Shown: positions 21,557 through 33,520 of the stretch, piece after piece
How the letters are laid out: every line of letters starts with the position of its first letter
Numbering within the stretch: position 1 is the first letter of the stretch
From: Chinchilla lanigera
Lineage: Eukaryota; Chordata; Mammalia; Rodentia; Chinchillidae
Assembly (NCBI RefSeq): GCF_000276665.1
Contig: NW_004955487.1
Coordinates: forward strand, 5,778,713-5,842,712
Direction: 5' to 3'
Length of the DNA: 64,000 nt
Translations under genes and position numbers: made by a program
Notes under the pieces: model-generated
What the model saw: the letters and a program-made list of their open reading frames with translations, nothing else
What the model was told of the DNA's origin: nothing
The model's database searches: none

Positions 21557-22257
21557 TGTATCCCTTAATTGAAATATGCCAAGTGCTATTCAGACAGGAA
21601 GGGAGTACCTGTGTTGGAAAATCAACACCAACAGACTGGCTCAACACACAGTTGCCACAAAAATTCCAGTGGTAAAAACCTTAAGAAAGTGAAACAAAAA
21701 CCCCTGTGGTCACTGGGGCCCCCCACCATCAGTAGTGCGGGGCGGAGCACAAACCCGGGATGCAGGGATGGCTGCAGGCCAACCTGCAGGTGACAAGGAC
21801 CACCCAAGACTCTGAGCGGCTGGAGAAGGGGCGACAGAGAAGCCATCGGGCGCTTTCCCCACAGTCCAGACCTGGGTGCGCAGGGGCCTTGACCCTTCTC
21901 TGTGAACCGGTCCTGCGCCGAACACAACCTGCGCCGTGATTCCATTATAAGAGTTATTTATCTGTGTTCAGTAGTCAGCATGCTGGAAAAATGTGCTTTT
22001 AAATTAGAAGTACGAAACAGAGCATCTGTGTTAGAGGGTGGGAATCTAAAAACGGAGGTAGTGGAAGGCTGGGGCTGGGGAAGGAAGCCTGAGGACAGTA
22101 ATTCTCCATCTCATACAGTGGGGGAAGCAGACGTCTTGTAATCAATGGGTCAAAAGATAAAAATTTATATATGGCATTTAAATGCATGTAGGGAACTGCT
22201 GGGTCCTTAGGTGACCATAGGAGATCTGTAAGTATCATTTAAACATTGCAGGAAGTT
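21557..22257. other. Unique intergenic stretch
   Basis: No gene recognised. AT-rich in its last 250 bases. Confidence 0.5.
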
Positions 22258-22450
22258 GGAGCCAGGCGCCATGGTGCATGCCTGTAATTTTCAGTACTCT
22301 GGGAGGCTGAGGCAGGAGGATCATCCATTCAAGCCCCGTCTGGGTGACTTAGAGACTTAGCAAGGCCCTGTCTCAAAATAAAAAAAAAGAAAGAAAAAGA
22401 ACTGGGGTATAGCTCAGTGTGAAGGCCCTGGGTTCAATCCCTAGTACTGA
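22258..22450 (+). repeat. B1-ID dimeric SINE
   Basis: Complete forward dimer: B1 half (GCCAGGCGCCATGGTGCATG, GAGGCTGAGGCAGGAGG), an A-rich linker, and an ID half (TATAGCTCAGTGTGAAGGC, GGGTTCAATCCC). Confidence 0.85.
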
Positions 22451-22454
22451 GAAA

Positions 22455-22505
<51 letters not shown>

Positions 22506-22506
22506 G
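22451..22506 (+). repeat. (GAAA)n microsatellite
   Basis: About 13 tetramers growing from the A tail of the preceding dimer; a pure purine tract. Confidence 0.95.
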
Positions 22507-22718
22507 AGGAAAATTGCAAGAATTTGGGAAAGAGGCAGAGGCTATGAAAAATGAGCTAAATCTTTTAGTTTTCATGAATAGGAGTCAGTAAATGTTGTTT
22601 CAAATTAATAAGACAAATGGCGAGGTCTGAGTGCATCATTAAGACACCACAAAATGAAAATAGCCAAATGGCTAGGACTGAAATGTAGACTATATGTGTT
22701 GCTTGAAAATTTATTTCC

Positions 22719-22845
22719 TCTGAGCTTGGTGGTGCACACCTGTAATCCAAGCATGTAGGAGGCTGAAGCAGGAGGATCGCTGTGAGTTTGAGGCCAGCCT
22801 GGGCTATACAATGAGACCCTGTTGCAAAAAACAAAAAAAAAAAAG
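22719..22845 (+). repeat. B1 SINE
   Basis: GAGCTTGGTGGTGCACACC start, core GAGGCTGAAGCAGGAGGATC, A tail. Confidence 0.85.
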
Positions 22846-22969
22846 AAAATTTATTTCCACAGACATTTATGCCTTTTAAACTAATAGGTACTCTATACTC
22901 TCCATCTTTAATCAAGTTGACAGTTTAAAGAATTTGAGGTAGAGTTAAAAAGACACAGAGTGAATAAAG

Positions 22970-23160
22970 TCCTGCAGCATACATCTATCATTCCAATGCT
23001 CTGGGAGGCTGAGGCAGGAGGATGGCAAGTTTGAGCCTAGCCTGGGCAGTTTAACAGTTTAGCCAGACCCTGTCTCAAAATAAAAACTAAAAAGGGCAAG
23101 GATGTAGCCCAGTGTGAAGGCCCTGGGTTTGATTCCCCAGTGCTACAAAAATAAAAAGAA
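22970..23160 (+). repeat. B1-ID dimeric SINE
   Basis: Forward B1 half (decayed head) then ID half with GTAGCCCAGTGTGAAGGCC and GGGTTTGATTCCC. Confidence 0.8.
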
Positions 23161-23392
23161 AAGATAATGAAAAAAAAAAAAAGGAAAAAAATTGTTGACC
23201 TGACAAGCATATAATGAAAGGTTGGCCTCAAAGCTGGAAGCTGGCAATGCGACAGTATGTGGGTGCTGAACGTTTTGTTGTGAACTCGTGACTTTTATCT
23301 TTTGAGAAGTAGGTGGTTTTTATGTTTGTTTTTTCTTAGCATTAAAGCATTGGTCACTTTGAAATAGAATCTGCTATGGTCAGACTTTCTTC

Positions 23393-23565
23393 TCATCCCC
23401 ATAGCACTATGGATGGAACCCTGGGCCTTTGCACTGAGCTACATCCGCAGCCCTTTTTATTTTTTATTTTGAAACAGGGCTTTGCAAAGTTGCCCACACT
23501 GGGCTCCAACCTGGCAATCCTCCTGCCTCGGCCTCCTTTGTAGCTGGAATTACAGGCATGGGCCC
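23393..23565 (-). repeat. B1-ID dimeric SINE
   Basis: Reverse ID half ending in CCGCAGCCC, TTTTATTTTGAAACAGGG linker, reverse B1 half. Confidence 0.8.
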
Positions 23566-23957
23566 TTGAACCCAACACAGATTGTTTCGTAGTTATTTTG
23601 TCCTCCAGAATGAAAAGACTTCTCAGGGGTCTAAACAGGCCTGGGAGCTGCAAGGACTGGTGCTGCTGAGGATTCTGCTTTTCAGATTCTCCCTCCTGCC
23701 TTCCTCTGAGCCAAACCAGCTTCTTCCAGAGAGGAAATCTATTCTGAATGTGAACCAAAGCTGAGCCTCGCCTTCCCTGCCTATTTTCCATCATCTTCAC
23801 CTCACACAAAATGTCCATACTATTTCTTCTTCTTTTTAAAAATCTTGTCCAAATGTGATATAGCTACCAAGACCACGCTTTCTTTAGTTTTCTTTGAAGA
23901 AAAAATATTTTCCTCCTAAGGAAGAGAGAGAACAAGAAGAACAGGAGATATATATAT

Positions 23958-24062
23958 NNNNNNNNNNNNNNNNNNNNNNNNNNNNNNNNNNNNNNNNNNN
24001 NNNNNNNNNNNNNNNNNNNNNNNNNNNNNNNNNNNNNNNNNNNNNNNNNNNNNNNNNNNNNN
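23958..24062. other. Assembly gap, 105 N
   Basis: A run of 105 N directly after an alternating TA tract, so the true sequence is probably an AT-rich simple repeat of uncertain length. No duplicated flanks are visible here. Confidence 0.95.
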
Positions 24063-24216
24063 TATTTTAAAGAAATCAATTTGAAAGCAAAAATAATAGA
24101 GGGGGCCATGTGCGGTGAGGGGAGGCCCGAGCAGCGAGCCTCAGCAGACCATTACTGGAAGTGGGTAAGTTAGAGGGCTGGGGGAGGAAGAGAGTGGGAA
24201 TAGCCTGACCCCATGT

Positions 24217-24318
24217 TGTTTTTTTTGAGATGGGATCTCACTATGTAGCCCAGGCTGGCCTCGAACTCCCGGCATCCTCCTGCCTCAGCCTCCTGAGCCC
24301 TGGGATTACAGGCCCAAG
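24217..24318 (-). repeat. B1 SINE
   Basis: TTTTGAGATGGGATCTCACT through CCTGCCTCAGCCTCCTGAG; 5' end truncated. Confidence 0.8.
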
Positions 24319-24933
24319 AGCACCTGTTTCTTCCAGAAGGCAAAGCTCAGGTAGCAGACTGGGGTGGATCTTGCACGGCCCAGGATCTCCAGACTCACCT
24401 TTTCATCCTGTTGTCCTCTCTCAGCAGGGCTGTGCCTGAGCCTAGATGTGTGGGCCTGTCGCCTCCCCTGCCCCTGGCTGGGACCCTTGAAAGGTTGCTT
24501 TCTGGTCGGAGATGGTGAGTCAGTGCTGTGTGAATCCTAGCAAATATTCTGGCCACATCTCAGCTTCATGAGACTGGAGTGAGACTTGGGTGCTGGGTTC
24601 CAGTGAGAGCCCTGTGTGACATTTTGTCTCATCGAGAAAAAAACGAAAACAAAAACTCAGTGTCCTGTGCAGTCCAGGAGAAAGGCTGCCCGTCCCCAGC
24701 TGGGTGCTGCCAGTCCCCTCCTCCAGCCTGGGATGGGCCCTGGAGACACAGGGCAGAGCCTGACACTCTTTGGCACCCGTGGCAGCACCTTCACAGCAGT
24801 CCCAGTCCCACCATGCCCACCAGGAAGGGAGCTCCTCCTCGGTCATCTCTGAGGCCCGTGAGAGAAATCTGAATGTCATCAGAATCAAAATGGAGTTCTT
24901 AGGGCAACCGTTGCCCCACAAAGGGGGAAAGGG

Positions 24934-25023
24934 GCTGGGCGTGGTGGTGCACATCTGTGATCCTAGCACTCAGGAGACTGAGGCAGGAAGATCCCTGTGA
25001 GTTCGAAGCCAGCCTGGGCTTTT
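24934..25023 (+). repeat. B1 SINE, 3' truncated
   Basis: GGCTGGGCGTGGTGGTGCAC to CCAGCCTGGGCTT; stops before the usual CTACATAG. Confidence 0.75.
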
Positions 25024-25217
25024 TTATGGAGAAGAATTCTTAACCATGATGGCCTAATAGTAACTATTGAAAAAGACTCTGCAAGAACCACAAACTTCTA
25101 CAGAGGCTGCCATACCTTACACAAAATATCCATCCATAAGAGTCCACCCCGTAGCTGTGTGTTCAGTATTAGACAATGCCATGCTTGTTATTTTAATCAT
25201 TCTGGCCAATAATATTT

Positions 25218-25460
25218 ATTCCTCCTCCTCCTCATCCTCTTCATCTTCTTTTCCCCTTCTGTCTCTATCTCTTCTTTTTACAGAGGATTGAACCCAGGAC
25301 CTTTACCCTGAGCTACACTCCCAGCCCTTTTATTTTTTGTTTTGAGATAAGGTCTCACTAAATCACTAAGTCACCAGCCTGGGTTTGAACTTGTGGTCCT
25401 CCTGCCTCAGCCTTCTAGTGTGTTGGGATGGTGGGTGTGTGCCACCATGCCTGCCTCACT
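25218..25460 (-). repeat. B1-ID dimeric SINE with a long pyrimidine tail
   Basis: A TCCTCC/TCTTC tract of about 55 bases (the expanded tail), then a reverse ID half (GGATTGAACCCAGGACC) and a reverse B1 half. Confidence 0.8.
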
Positions 25461-28137
25461 AATATCCTTAAAAGGCCCCTTTCCGGTGTCTTCTCCAAGT
25501 CTCCTGTTTGGATTTTTCCTTTCACTCAACCCCTGGACACGTTAAGGATGTTCCTTCCTTTTTTGGGCAAAACCATTACTGTGCGAACAGATGCATTTTC
25601 TCTTGCCAGTTACCTTGAAGTTATCACTTCCGCTGAAATCCACTGGGCTAAAAATAGGTGCTCTGGAGTGGGCTTCCACCTGTCGCCCTTGCTCCAAGAC
25701 ACCCGCGGTGCTGCCCTTTGCAGGGCAGAGCCCCTGGCACAGTAGCAGAGCTGCAAGGCTACTTTTTTGGCCGGCTGTGCAGCAGGGAGAGCCTGAAAAG
25801 GGCTCGGCCTGCAGGATAAAGACGTGGGCTGGATCCCCGTCTCCGAAAATGTCAGGGCTTTTGTTGAATCACACAGAGTGGCGATGGAAAGGTCAGAGCC
25901 GACAGGCTCAGCTCACGCTCAGAAAACCAGCTCGCAGCTTCCTTTCTTCCCACCGCCTCCCTGCCCAAACAGGAGCTCGCTAACGTCACGGCCCTGAGCT
26001 GCTCGGGAGCGAGCCAAAAGAATAAAAAATAAACCGATTGAGAAGCTGCTCTGGGAGACACAAGAGCTGTTAATCACCTTCTCAAACCCAGAATGATCTG
26101 TGGTGACCGGAAGGCATGCTTTCACTCAATGAGGTCCTTATTTAAGCAAATAGTGAGGCCGCCCAGACCACAGGTGGGCCCAACCTCATCACCAGAGTGT
26201 GGGGCCCTGGCAGAGGCTGGCACTGAGGCCTTTCTGGTGACCCCAGCCTAGAAGCACGCTGGAGACCCCTCTGCTTGGAGGTCATGGCTCTGACAAGGCC
26301 ACTGGCTGCCCCTGGTGCCCACCCTGGGTCTACCTGCCACCAACAGGCCCTAGAGCCTCCTACTCTGGCCCATTCTGTGATGACAGCTCCCCAGCAACCA
26401 TTTTGGCAGCTGGTGGCTTTCAGGAAATGAGTCCTGCTTGTCAGGGGTAGAGGAAAGAAGCTTTGGGGACAGGGGGCCCTGTGAGACTGTCAGGGGTCTG
26501 TTGAGTCTATCTGTTTGGAAGTTCTGCACAGAGGCCCACAGGGCAAACAGATATGCCATGTGCCAGCCTCTACAAGGTCAGAGTCCTAGAATTCTGGATA
26601 CCAAAGGACATACAGCATCCCTGTTCTGAGGGATGTGGACCAGGATCCAGACCCTGAGCACATGTGTGGTGCTTCCTGTGACTGAGTGTCCCCCCACGGC
26701 TGTCCCTGCTCTGGGTGATGCCCCTGCATCTAATTCTCCCCTGTTAGAGCCCCATTTTAACGGGAGGAAACTGAAGCCCTAAGATGGCAACTGAAAGCTC
26801 AGTCCGTCCAGCACGCAAATGAGGGAACCAGGATCGGAGTCGGGACAGGACGTCCACACGGGAACACGTCTCCAAGTCTCGTTAGAGCCAGCAGGGCTCC
26901 TCCATGTGAAGTGCACAGACCCTGTCCTTGTTGCAGGTCCCTGGGCCTCCCCAGCCCGCCCCCCCCCCAAGGACCTCCTGGTGGCCGGGCTGTGTCCCCA
27001 GGCCCCTGGGAGGAAGAAGCAGGTGTTGCGGAGACACTGGGTACAAGCTCCCAGGGCCCTGGAACTCATCCTGGAGGGACCTGGGGTGTCTTCCTGCCAG
27101 TCCCTCTGTGGGCTGCAGTGTGGGCCTGGGAACCCGACCTGCAGCTGATCTGGAACTTGGACTTCGGCCCACGCCTTGGGAGCCCCTCCCCGTGAACAAA
27201 GAGCCCAGTGTCATGGGAGATAGGTGTCTTCCAGCAGGGACATCTAGTCAACCTCCCTCCTGGCCCTGCAACCAGACAGCCTCAGTTTCTCCTCTGGAGA
27301 CCTCTTTCCATGATCTGCTTCTTCTGCTGGTAAAACTCGCGCTTTCTCAGTGGAATGATGTCAGTGATATTCTTTTAAAGCCAAGACCCAATTATGGATA
27401 AAATATGGAAAACCTATTTAGAACTTTGGTTTTCTCTTTCTGTAGGTGCCGGGGGAGAGGACGGCTCCATGATAAAATATGTGCGGTGATTTCAGTCTTT
27501 ATTGACTTTAGGAGATTTTTTTTTTTGCCAAATCATTATTTTTCCAATAAAAGGGTAAATTTACTGGTCTAAGCTTCATGGTCTAATGTCTCAGGAATGA
27601 AAAAAAACCCCAAACAGAGAGGCTTCACCAATGCCCCTGAGGGGATGTAAGGTTTAGGGTGCACCTCAGCACCCACCCCGGATCTTCTAGGGGCACAGCA
27701 CACAGGACTCCCTTAAACAGAGGCCAGGGTACCGGGACTGCTTTGCAGCAGGGCTGGGACTGTCCCCTCCTGTCCGGAGGTCAGCCAGCACTGTCCCTGC
27801 CTCCTGGGCTCCACTGCCACCTCTTGCCTGGCACTGGGTGGTCACTCAGCACCAGCTGGTGCTCACCATGTTTTCTCCGTTCCAGCGGACACAGATGGGT
27901 GATCTCCAAGGGCCCCCAGCTCTGTGCATCTGGGATACGGGGATGTGAGTGGGACCGCTCTTCCGGAAGCAGCAGAAGCCACACGGTCCTGGCTCAGAGA
28001 AGCCAAACGAAGATGCGGTGTGGGCTGGAGGACCCCCATCAGCTGTCTTTCCAACCTGTATCCTTGGGCCCCTGTAGAGGCTATTTTAAATGTAAGAAAA
28101 ATTTTAATCCTGTATTTCTAACACCAGCATATCTCTA
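25461..28137. other. Unique intergenic stretch with candidate regulatory DNA
   Basis: Nearly SINE-free, which is unusual for this window. About 25840-26150 has unique low-decay sequence with a TAACGTCACG half CRE, TGTTAATCACC and TTATTTAAGCAAATA. A MIR fragment lies near 26735-26850. No coding gene is recognised. Confidence 0.45.
26735..26850 (+). repeat. MIR SINE fragment
   Basis: CCCATTTTAACGGGAGGAAA followed by CTGAAGCCC matches the MIR core. Confidence 0.55.
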
Positions 28138-28600
28138 ACACTGTTCAAGAATGAGACTGAGAAATACGGCTGGTTCTCATAATTAGAGAGCTACAAAATT
28201 TACGCTCCCAGAGCCAGCAGCGACAAAGTGCAGCTCAGCCAGATAGTGGTCTTTTGCTTGTTTTCAAGTCCCAGAGAGTTATTGCCTCGAGGACACCCCT
28301 GCCCAGTCTCAGACAATGAATGATTCTTCCCCATGTTATACGATAGTAACCTTATTAGTTCCTGTAAGAGCAAATTCTGCCGAGCAACTAATGACAAAGA
28401 CATGGGTAACCCACTATCGAATGATATGTTATCTGCCTTTTTGTACTTCCTTCTGCAAACCTATATAAGTGATTAGTAACCTCAAACAAGGCTGGTGATT
28501 TGAACCTCTGCCTTCCCCAGCCCGCTAGCATAATAAACCGTCTTCCGAAGTTCCTCCGGTGCTGTTGTCTTCCCTTTGGCCTGGTCCTGAGTTCACATCA
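28138..28600 (+). mobile_element. Probable solo LTR of an endogenous retrovirus
   Basis: Promoter-like layout in about 460 bases: TATATAAG near 28462, a pyrimidine-rich CCTCTGCCTTCCCC segment, AATAAA near 28532, and a C/T-rich tail with GTGCTGTTGTC resembling U5, ending near GAGTTCACA. This matches a gammaretrovirus-like (ERV1) LTR. No internal viral genes lie beside it, and I could not fix exact ends or a target duplication. Confidence 0.55.
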
Positions 28601-28895
28601 CCTGAGCTGGTGTGGGCTTTGTCTCAAGATGGAGAGGCCCACGAGAGAGACGCAGTGACCGGAGCCACTTCTCCAAGTCCACTTGCCTGCATGGCTGGCA
28701 GGAGAGGGGGACTGTGGGCACCTCTCGGCTTTCAGAGGCTTGGCCCGGAGCCAGGAAGAGGTTCCCAGGCTCTGTGCAGATAGCCAGCCCGGCCCCAGAG
28801 AGCAACGCCTTGGGCAGTGCCTGTCTTGTCACCCAAGGCCTAGACTCGAGTAGCAGCCACAGCCAAAGGAGTTCAACCTTATCCAACTGTGAGCT

Positions 28896-29093
28896 AGGTT
28901 TGTTTTGTTTTGTGGCACTGGGATTGGACCCAGGGCCTTTATACTAACGTACATCCCCTGCCCAACCCCCCTTTTTTTGAGACAGGGCCTCACTAAATCG
29001 ATTAGTTGCCCAAACTAGGCCTGAACTTGTGATCTTCCTGCCTCAGCCTCCCAGAGTGCTAGGATCACAGATGAGTACTACTGTGCTCAGCTT
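28896..29093 (-). repeat. B1-ID dimeric SINE
   Basis: Reverse ID half (GGGATTGGACCCAGGGCC), T-rich linker, reverse B1 half ending CTGTGCTCAGCTT. Confidence 0.8.
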
Positions 29094-29309
29094 GGAGGCC
29101 CAAGGTCAAAGTGCAGGCAGAACCACACCTACTCCCCTGAACTCCTTAGGGGAGGAGCCTTCCTTCTCTCTAGCTCCTGGTGCTGCCGGCATCCCTGCTT
29201 TACTCCTGGCCTGTAGACACCTCATTCCCCTCTCTGTTTCCATGGTCACACGGCATCTTCCCCGCATGTTGCAGTCTCTGCGTCCTTTCTCCTTACATAC
29301 AGGGATGCT

Positions 29310-29692
29310 TGAACTATATGTTAAATGTTTAAAATTTTAAAACATCTATTACAATAAAAGATGCATTGCCACGAATCCTCTCAAAATCCTTCTTTCGCTT
29401 CAAACAGACTCATCCCATCATCCTTCCCACTTCTGCAGCAGCTCTGGAGTCCTCTTTCCTGAGGGTCTTTATCAGGTGTGTTCAAAATACAGTGACTGCT
29501 GCTGCCGGGGCACCATCCAGCAGAAAGGCAGGCTCATGAAAACATAGTGCTGTGTTCTCATCAACTTAGTCAGTGGATCTGGCACCGTGTGACTTCTGGC
29601 TCTTCCCTAAAATCAAAATGACCACGAAAGGGAAGCATTTTGAATCGATTCAGAACACTGAGGCAGCCAGGACAGTGTAACTGAAAACACCA
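29310..29692 (+). mobile_element. mariner derivative, fold-back form
   Basis: An inverted copy of the transposase 3' region (about 29335-29475, minus strand, with CTTTCCTGAGGGTCTTTA) is followed by a centre and then the forward transposase piece DLAPCDFWLFPK (about 29574-29690). The forward reading frame has an in-frame stop and ends early. The left junction (GGGTCTTTA then TCAGG) matches the one in the copy at 56330. Confidence 0.65.
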
Positions 29693-29695
29693 GTC

Positions 29696-30661
29696 AGACG
29701 GGCCCACCTCACCCCACTGTGACTTCATTTTACTTACTTACACCTACAAGGACTGTTTCCAAATCAGGCCACATCCTGAGGTTCCCAGTAGCACATGAGC
29801 TTGGGGACACACAGTGCAGAACAGTACATTCCTTTTATTTTTATCCCTTTTGGTTTTAGTTGATATTTTTGCACAGAGCATAAATTAGTAGTCCATAGCA
29901 CACTCAGAAATTTTACTGATAACACTAGCGATCAGAGGACATTGGAGACCATTTGTTCTTGTCACAGTTGTCCATAGGGAGAAACCAAGGTGGCTGTGAG
30001 GCAGAGCAGTGGTTCAGGTAGGTGGCCCCGGGCTGGGTGCTTCCGGCTTCCTCAGATCCCTGGGTGGGCGGGTCGGCACGAGGACAGCAGCCCCGAGTCT
30101 GGGGCTGCGCAGACACCTAGGAGACAAGGATCTGCCGGGCCAGCAGCATCTGCAGCTGCTGCTATTTTGTGAAGTGTAAAGGAGGCGTCGTCTGCCCACT
30201 GCATCTGCCGCTTGTTCTGTTGTTTGAAAGCAAACAAAGAAAATGAAACAAAGTCCAGATGCTGCCTGGAGGATGGGCAGCTTCGGGGCTGTCTCTGAGC
30301 CTGCACAGGCACTGGGGTGCAGCCTCCTTGAGGGCACAGGATGGTCAACAAAGAGTCCACTAAGACACAGTGGGGGGCTCCCTGCATCCCCTGACATTAG
30401 TGTCTCCCTTCAGACACCCTCGTGTGAAATGCCACCTCCCCGGCCCTGCGCCCTTCCTCCCCTCGGGCCCAAGGGGATAAGCTGGAATGCGATGGCCGAG
30501 CAGGGTGTGAGCTGGGTCAGGCTCAGTTTGCGGGTGGGGGCACAGAGGCAGCATGGGTGCAGGCCTGCCAAGACCACAAGGCCCGCGGTAGGCCTCTCCA
30601 TTCCCAGAGCATGGTACCAGTCAGCTCCCCCGCCTCTGGGACCCCAGGCCTGGCACCTACG
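29696..30661. other. Unique intergenic stretch
   Basis: No gene recognised; overlapping ORFs of up to about 210 codons without domains. Confidence 0.45.
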
Positions 30662-30945
30662 ATTGAAGGGAGGCTCACAGTTTCAGGGGGTTCAGTCCAC
30701 GGTCGGCTGCTCCAAGGCAGGAACATCATGGTGGATGGGCGTGGGGGAGCAAAGTTGCTCAGTTCATGGTGACCAGGAAGCAGAGCAGGGGGACAGCACC
30801 AGAGAGCAATGGGAGGGACCAGACATAGACCCGAAGGTCACCCTCCATGACCACCCAAGATACACCCAGAAGTGAGCTGTACTAATCTGCAGGGTGGGTC
30901 CCAAGCCAATCAAGGTGACACTCCACCCCACCATAAGCACCTCGC
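30662..30945 (+). mobile_element. URR1-like hAT element fragment
   Basis: GGCTCACAGTTTCAGGGG, GGTCGGCTGCTCCAAGGCAG and GAACATCATGGTGGATGGGC follow the consensus of the other URR1-like copies, in forward orientation. Confidence 0.5.
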
Positions 30946-31667
30946 CCAGAGCTGGGGTGTACACTGAAGGCACAGGCCCTGCTCTGTCATAGAGAGATCC
31001 TCTGTCCCCACAGAGTCTCTTCTGAGGGATCACCTTGGGGTTGGACACTGTGTGGACTCTTGGGACCTTTTAAGACACAAGTCTCCAGGTTACTCCAGTT
31101 CTATCTTTCCCTCTCTCTCAAAATGTTAGGGTTCCTTCTTTTCTATGTCCTGAGTTCCATGAGCCACGTTTTTTCCAGAGTGTTCTGGAAGCTTCTTTTT
31201 GCTTATTCTACTGGTCAACTTGGGGCAGCACACTCTATTTTACAAATGTGAAGAAAGAAAAGAACTGATAAATTTTAAAAAGAAAGAGGAGACTGACAGG
31301 CTTTCATACTTCAGATAACTCTTGAGGGTAGATTTTTGTCAGGACAGCCTTTGGGCTATACGAGAGAGGGCTCCCAAACTAGACTGATGGTGAGGAGCGA
31401 CCCAGAGAGCAATCCATGGCTGGCCAGGGGGCACCAATGGAAAGAGACAGGGAGACGCCTGCAGATGCACCCAGTGACTTGTGCTTAGGGCAGCGAGTGC
31501 CACATATGCCTTCCTGACGGCCTCCCTCCTTCTGGGTATGAATCCCTCCCCAGACATTGCGGGATCTTCCTGCCAGCGTGCCGAGCAGCCTGGTAGCCAT
31601 GTGCTTCTCTGGTTTGGTACTCAATTTAGAATCTTCATACTTAGTGACACACCTGTCCTCTTTACCT
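30946..31667. other. Unique intergenic stretch
   Basis: No gene or repeat family recognised. Confidence 0.5.
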
Positions 31668-31788
31668 TTTATTTTGAGACAGGGTCTCGCTAAGCTACTC
31701 AGTTGCCCAGGCTGGGCTTGAACTTGAGATCCTCCTGCCTCGGCCTTCTAGAGTGCTGAGATGACAAGCATGTGCCACCACACCCAGT
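31668..31788 (-). repeat. B1-type SINE
   Basis: TTTTATTTTGAGACAGGGTC through CACCACACCCAG; the TATTTTGAGACAGG form is that of the dimer family, without an ID half. Confidence 0.8.
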
Positions 31789-32104
31789 TCTTTGGCCTCC
31801 CTTGCGTGGGGCTCAGAGGATTGTCAGCAGTGTGCAATCCCCCCACTCCTGTTTTATCTGAATTTCCTGAATTCACCGGCTTTACACATCTATTTTGGGC
31901 TCTGGAACATTCACGTCCTCCTGGAGCAGAGATTTCCTCTCTGCACGGTGCTGCTCACTACTTACATAATCAGAGAAAAATAAAAACATCTTCTCAAACC
32001 AAAGTAAAAACCCAACAGAACCAGTGACTTTTGACAGGGGTGAAGCTACCCTGGGCCGGCCACAAACACGTTCCCTGGATGAACTGAGTGTGGCTAATTG
32101 GAAT

Positions 32105-32278
32105 TCTTTTTTCCTTTTTGCAGTACTAGGGATTAAACACAGGGCCTTTGCACTGACCAACAGCCTCTCTTTATTTTTGTATTTTGAGACTTGAGTCTTG
32201 CTAAGTTTCTAAATTGTCCAGATTGGACTCCAACTCCCAGAGCGCTGGGGTCCCAGGAGTGCAGCACCAGGACGGCTT
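32105..32278 (-). repeat. B1-ID dimeric SINE
   Basis: Reverse ID half (TACTAGGGATTAAACACAGG) and a decayed reverse B1 half. Confidence 0.75.
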
Positions 32279-32752
32279 GGCTGACTATTTAGGTGAGTGA
32301 GCACATCTGGCAGATACCCTTGACCAGGGAGCAGGTGGACAGGGACACTCGGCTGGGACAACCTGCAGGGGCAGCGGGGGATGGGGACAAGTGGCTTCTT
32401 TCTTCTTGGTCCGCTGGGCACACACAGTGGGTGAGGGCAAAGATGCCTGGGGGGGCTCTGTGTGGCGCTGGATTCTGGGGGCTCTGGGTGCTTCTACTAA
32501 CCCAGGGTGTTCAGCGAGACCTGAGTCTCAGCTCACAGCAGAGGCTGCAGGGGAGTGTGGCTGTGGTGGCGAGAGGAGTGTCCTGTCCGTCCTCTCGCCT
32601 TGAAGGCTCACTGCCCACCGCGGGGTCGGCTGGCTCCACCAGGACGCTGGCCGCTACCTGAGCTGCAGCGTGCCGTTGTCTCTCGGGCTCAGAGGTGTGC
32701 GTCCCCTCTTCCCCACACCTCCACCAAGTGAGATCCACTTTTAGAAGGCTTG
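32279..32752. other. Unique intergenic stretch
   Basis: No gene recognised. Confidence 0.5.
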
Positions 32753-32850
32753 CAGCCGGGAAGGTAGCTCAGTGGCACAGGCCTGCCTAGCAAGTGCAAG
32801 GTCATAAGTTCGATTCTCGGTACCAAAAAAACCCAAAACAAAACAAACAA
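32753..32850 (+). repeat. ID SINE
   Basis: Forward A box (GTAGCTCAGTGGCAC), B box (AAGTTCGATTC) and an A/C-rich tail. Confidence 0.85.
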
Positions 32851-33007
32851 GGCTTTTCTCCAACTCTGCTGGCCATACCTCATCTGGTCAGAGCCACAGC
32901 CTGGTCTCTGGAGCAGTACGTGCTTCTCAGGCATCTGCTCAGCAGTGCCCATGCCTCCTTTCGGTCTTTGCTTAAACATCACCTCTGTCCTGGGACTACC
33001 CTTGACC

Positions 33008-33235
33008 TATCTGTCTGTCTGTCCATCCACCCACTCATCCAACTATCTGTCCATCCATCCATCTGCCCACCCATCCAACTATCTATCCATCCATCCATCT
33101 GCCCACCCATCCAACTATCTATCCACCCATCCATCTGCCCACCCATCCAAATATCTATCCATCCATCTATCCGCCCACCTATCCAACTATCCATCCATCA
33201 TCTATCCATCCATCCATCCATCCATCCACCCATCC
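33008..33235 (+). repeat. 36-base minisatellite of CATC-type words
   Basis: A higher-order unit of 36 bases (read in frame as a 12-residue [16 protein letters not shown] repeat) recurs about five times, built from CCATC/CCACC tetramers, then degrades toward the tetranucleotide run that follows. The open frame is a by-product of the repeat. Confidence 0.85.
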
Positions 33236-33280
33236 AACTATCTATCTATATATCCATCATCTATCCATCTATCATCTATC

Positions 33281-33340
<60 letters not shown>
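33236..33340 (+). repeat. (TATC)n microsatellite
   Basis: Interrupted TATC/CATC tetramers become a pure run of about 17 tetramers at about 33276-33340, right at the tail of the next SINE. Confidence 0.95.
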
Positions 33341-33520
33341 CTCTGGTACTGGGGATTCAATCCAGGGCCTTCCCACTGAACTGTATCTCCAGTCTTTTTT
33401 TAGTTTTTGGAGACAGGGACTCATTGAATCACTAAGTTGTCCAGTCTAGGCTTGAACTTTTGATCTTCCTGCCTCAGCCTCCCAGAATGCTGGGATCACA
33501 GGCCTGCACCTCTCTGGGCC
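33341..33520 (-). repeat. B1-ID dimeric SINE
   Basis: Reverse ID half (GGTACTGGGGATTCAATCC) and reverse B1 half. The TATC run abuts its A-tail side, so it may have grown from that tail. Confidence 0.85.

Noticed and set aside
32794..33435. A 213-codon protein with repeated [12 protein letters not shown] units
   Set aside because: It is the translation of a CATC-type minisatellite and microsatellite with an ID and a dimeric SINE at its ends.
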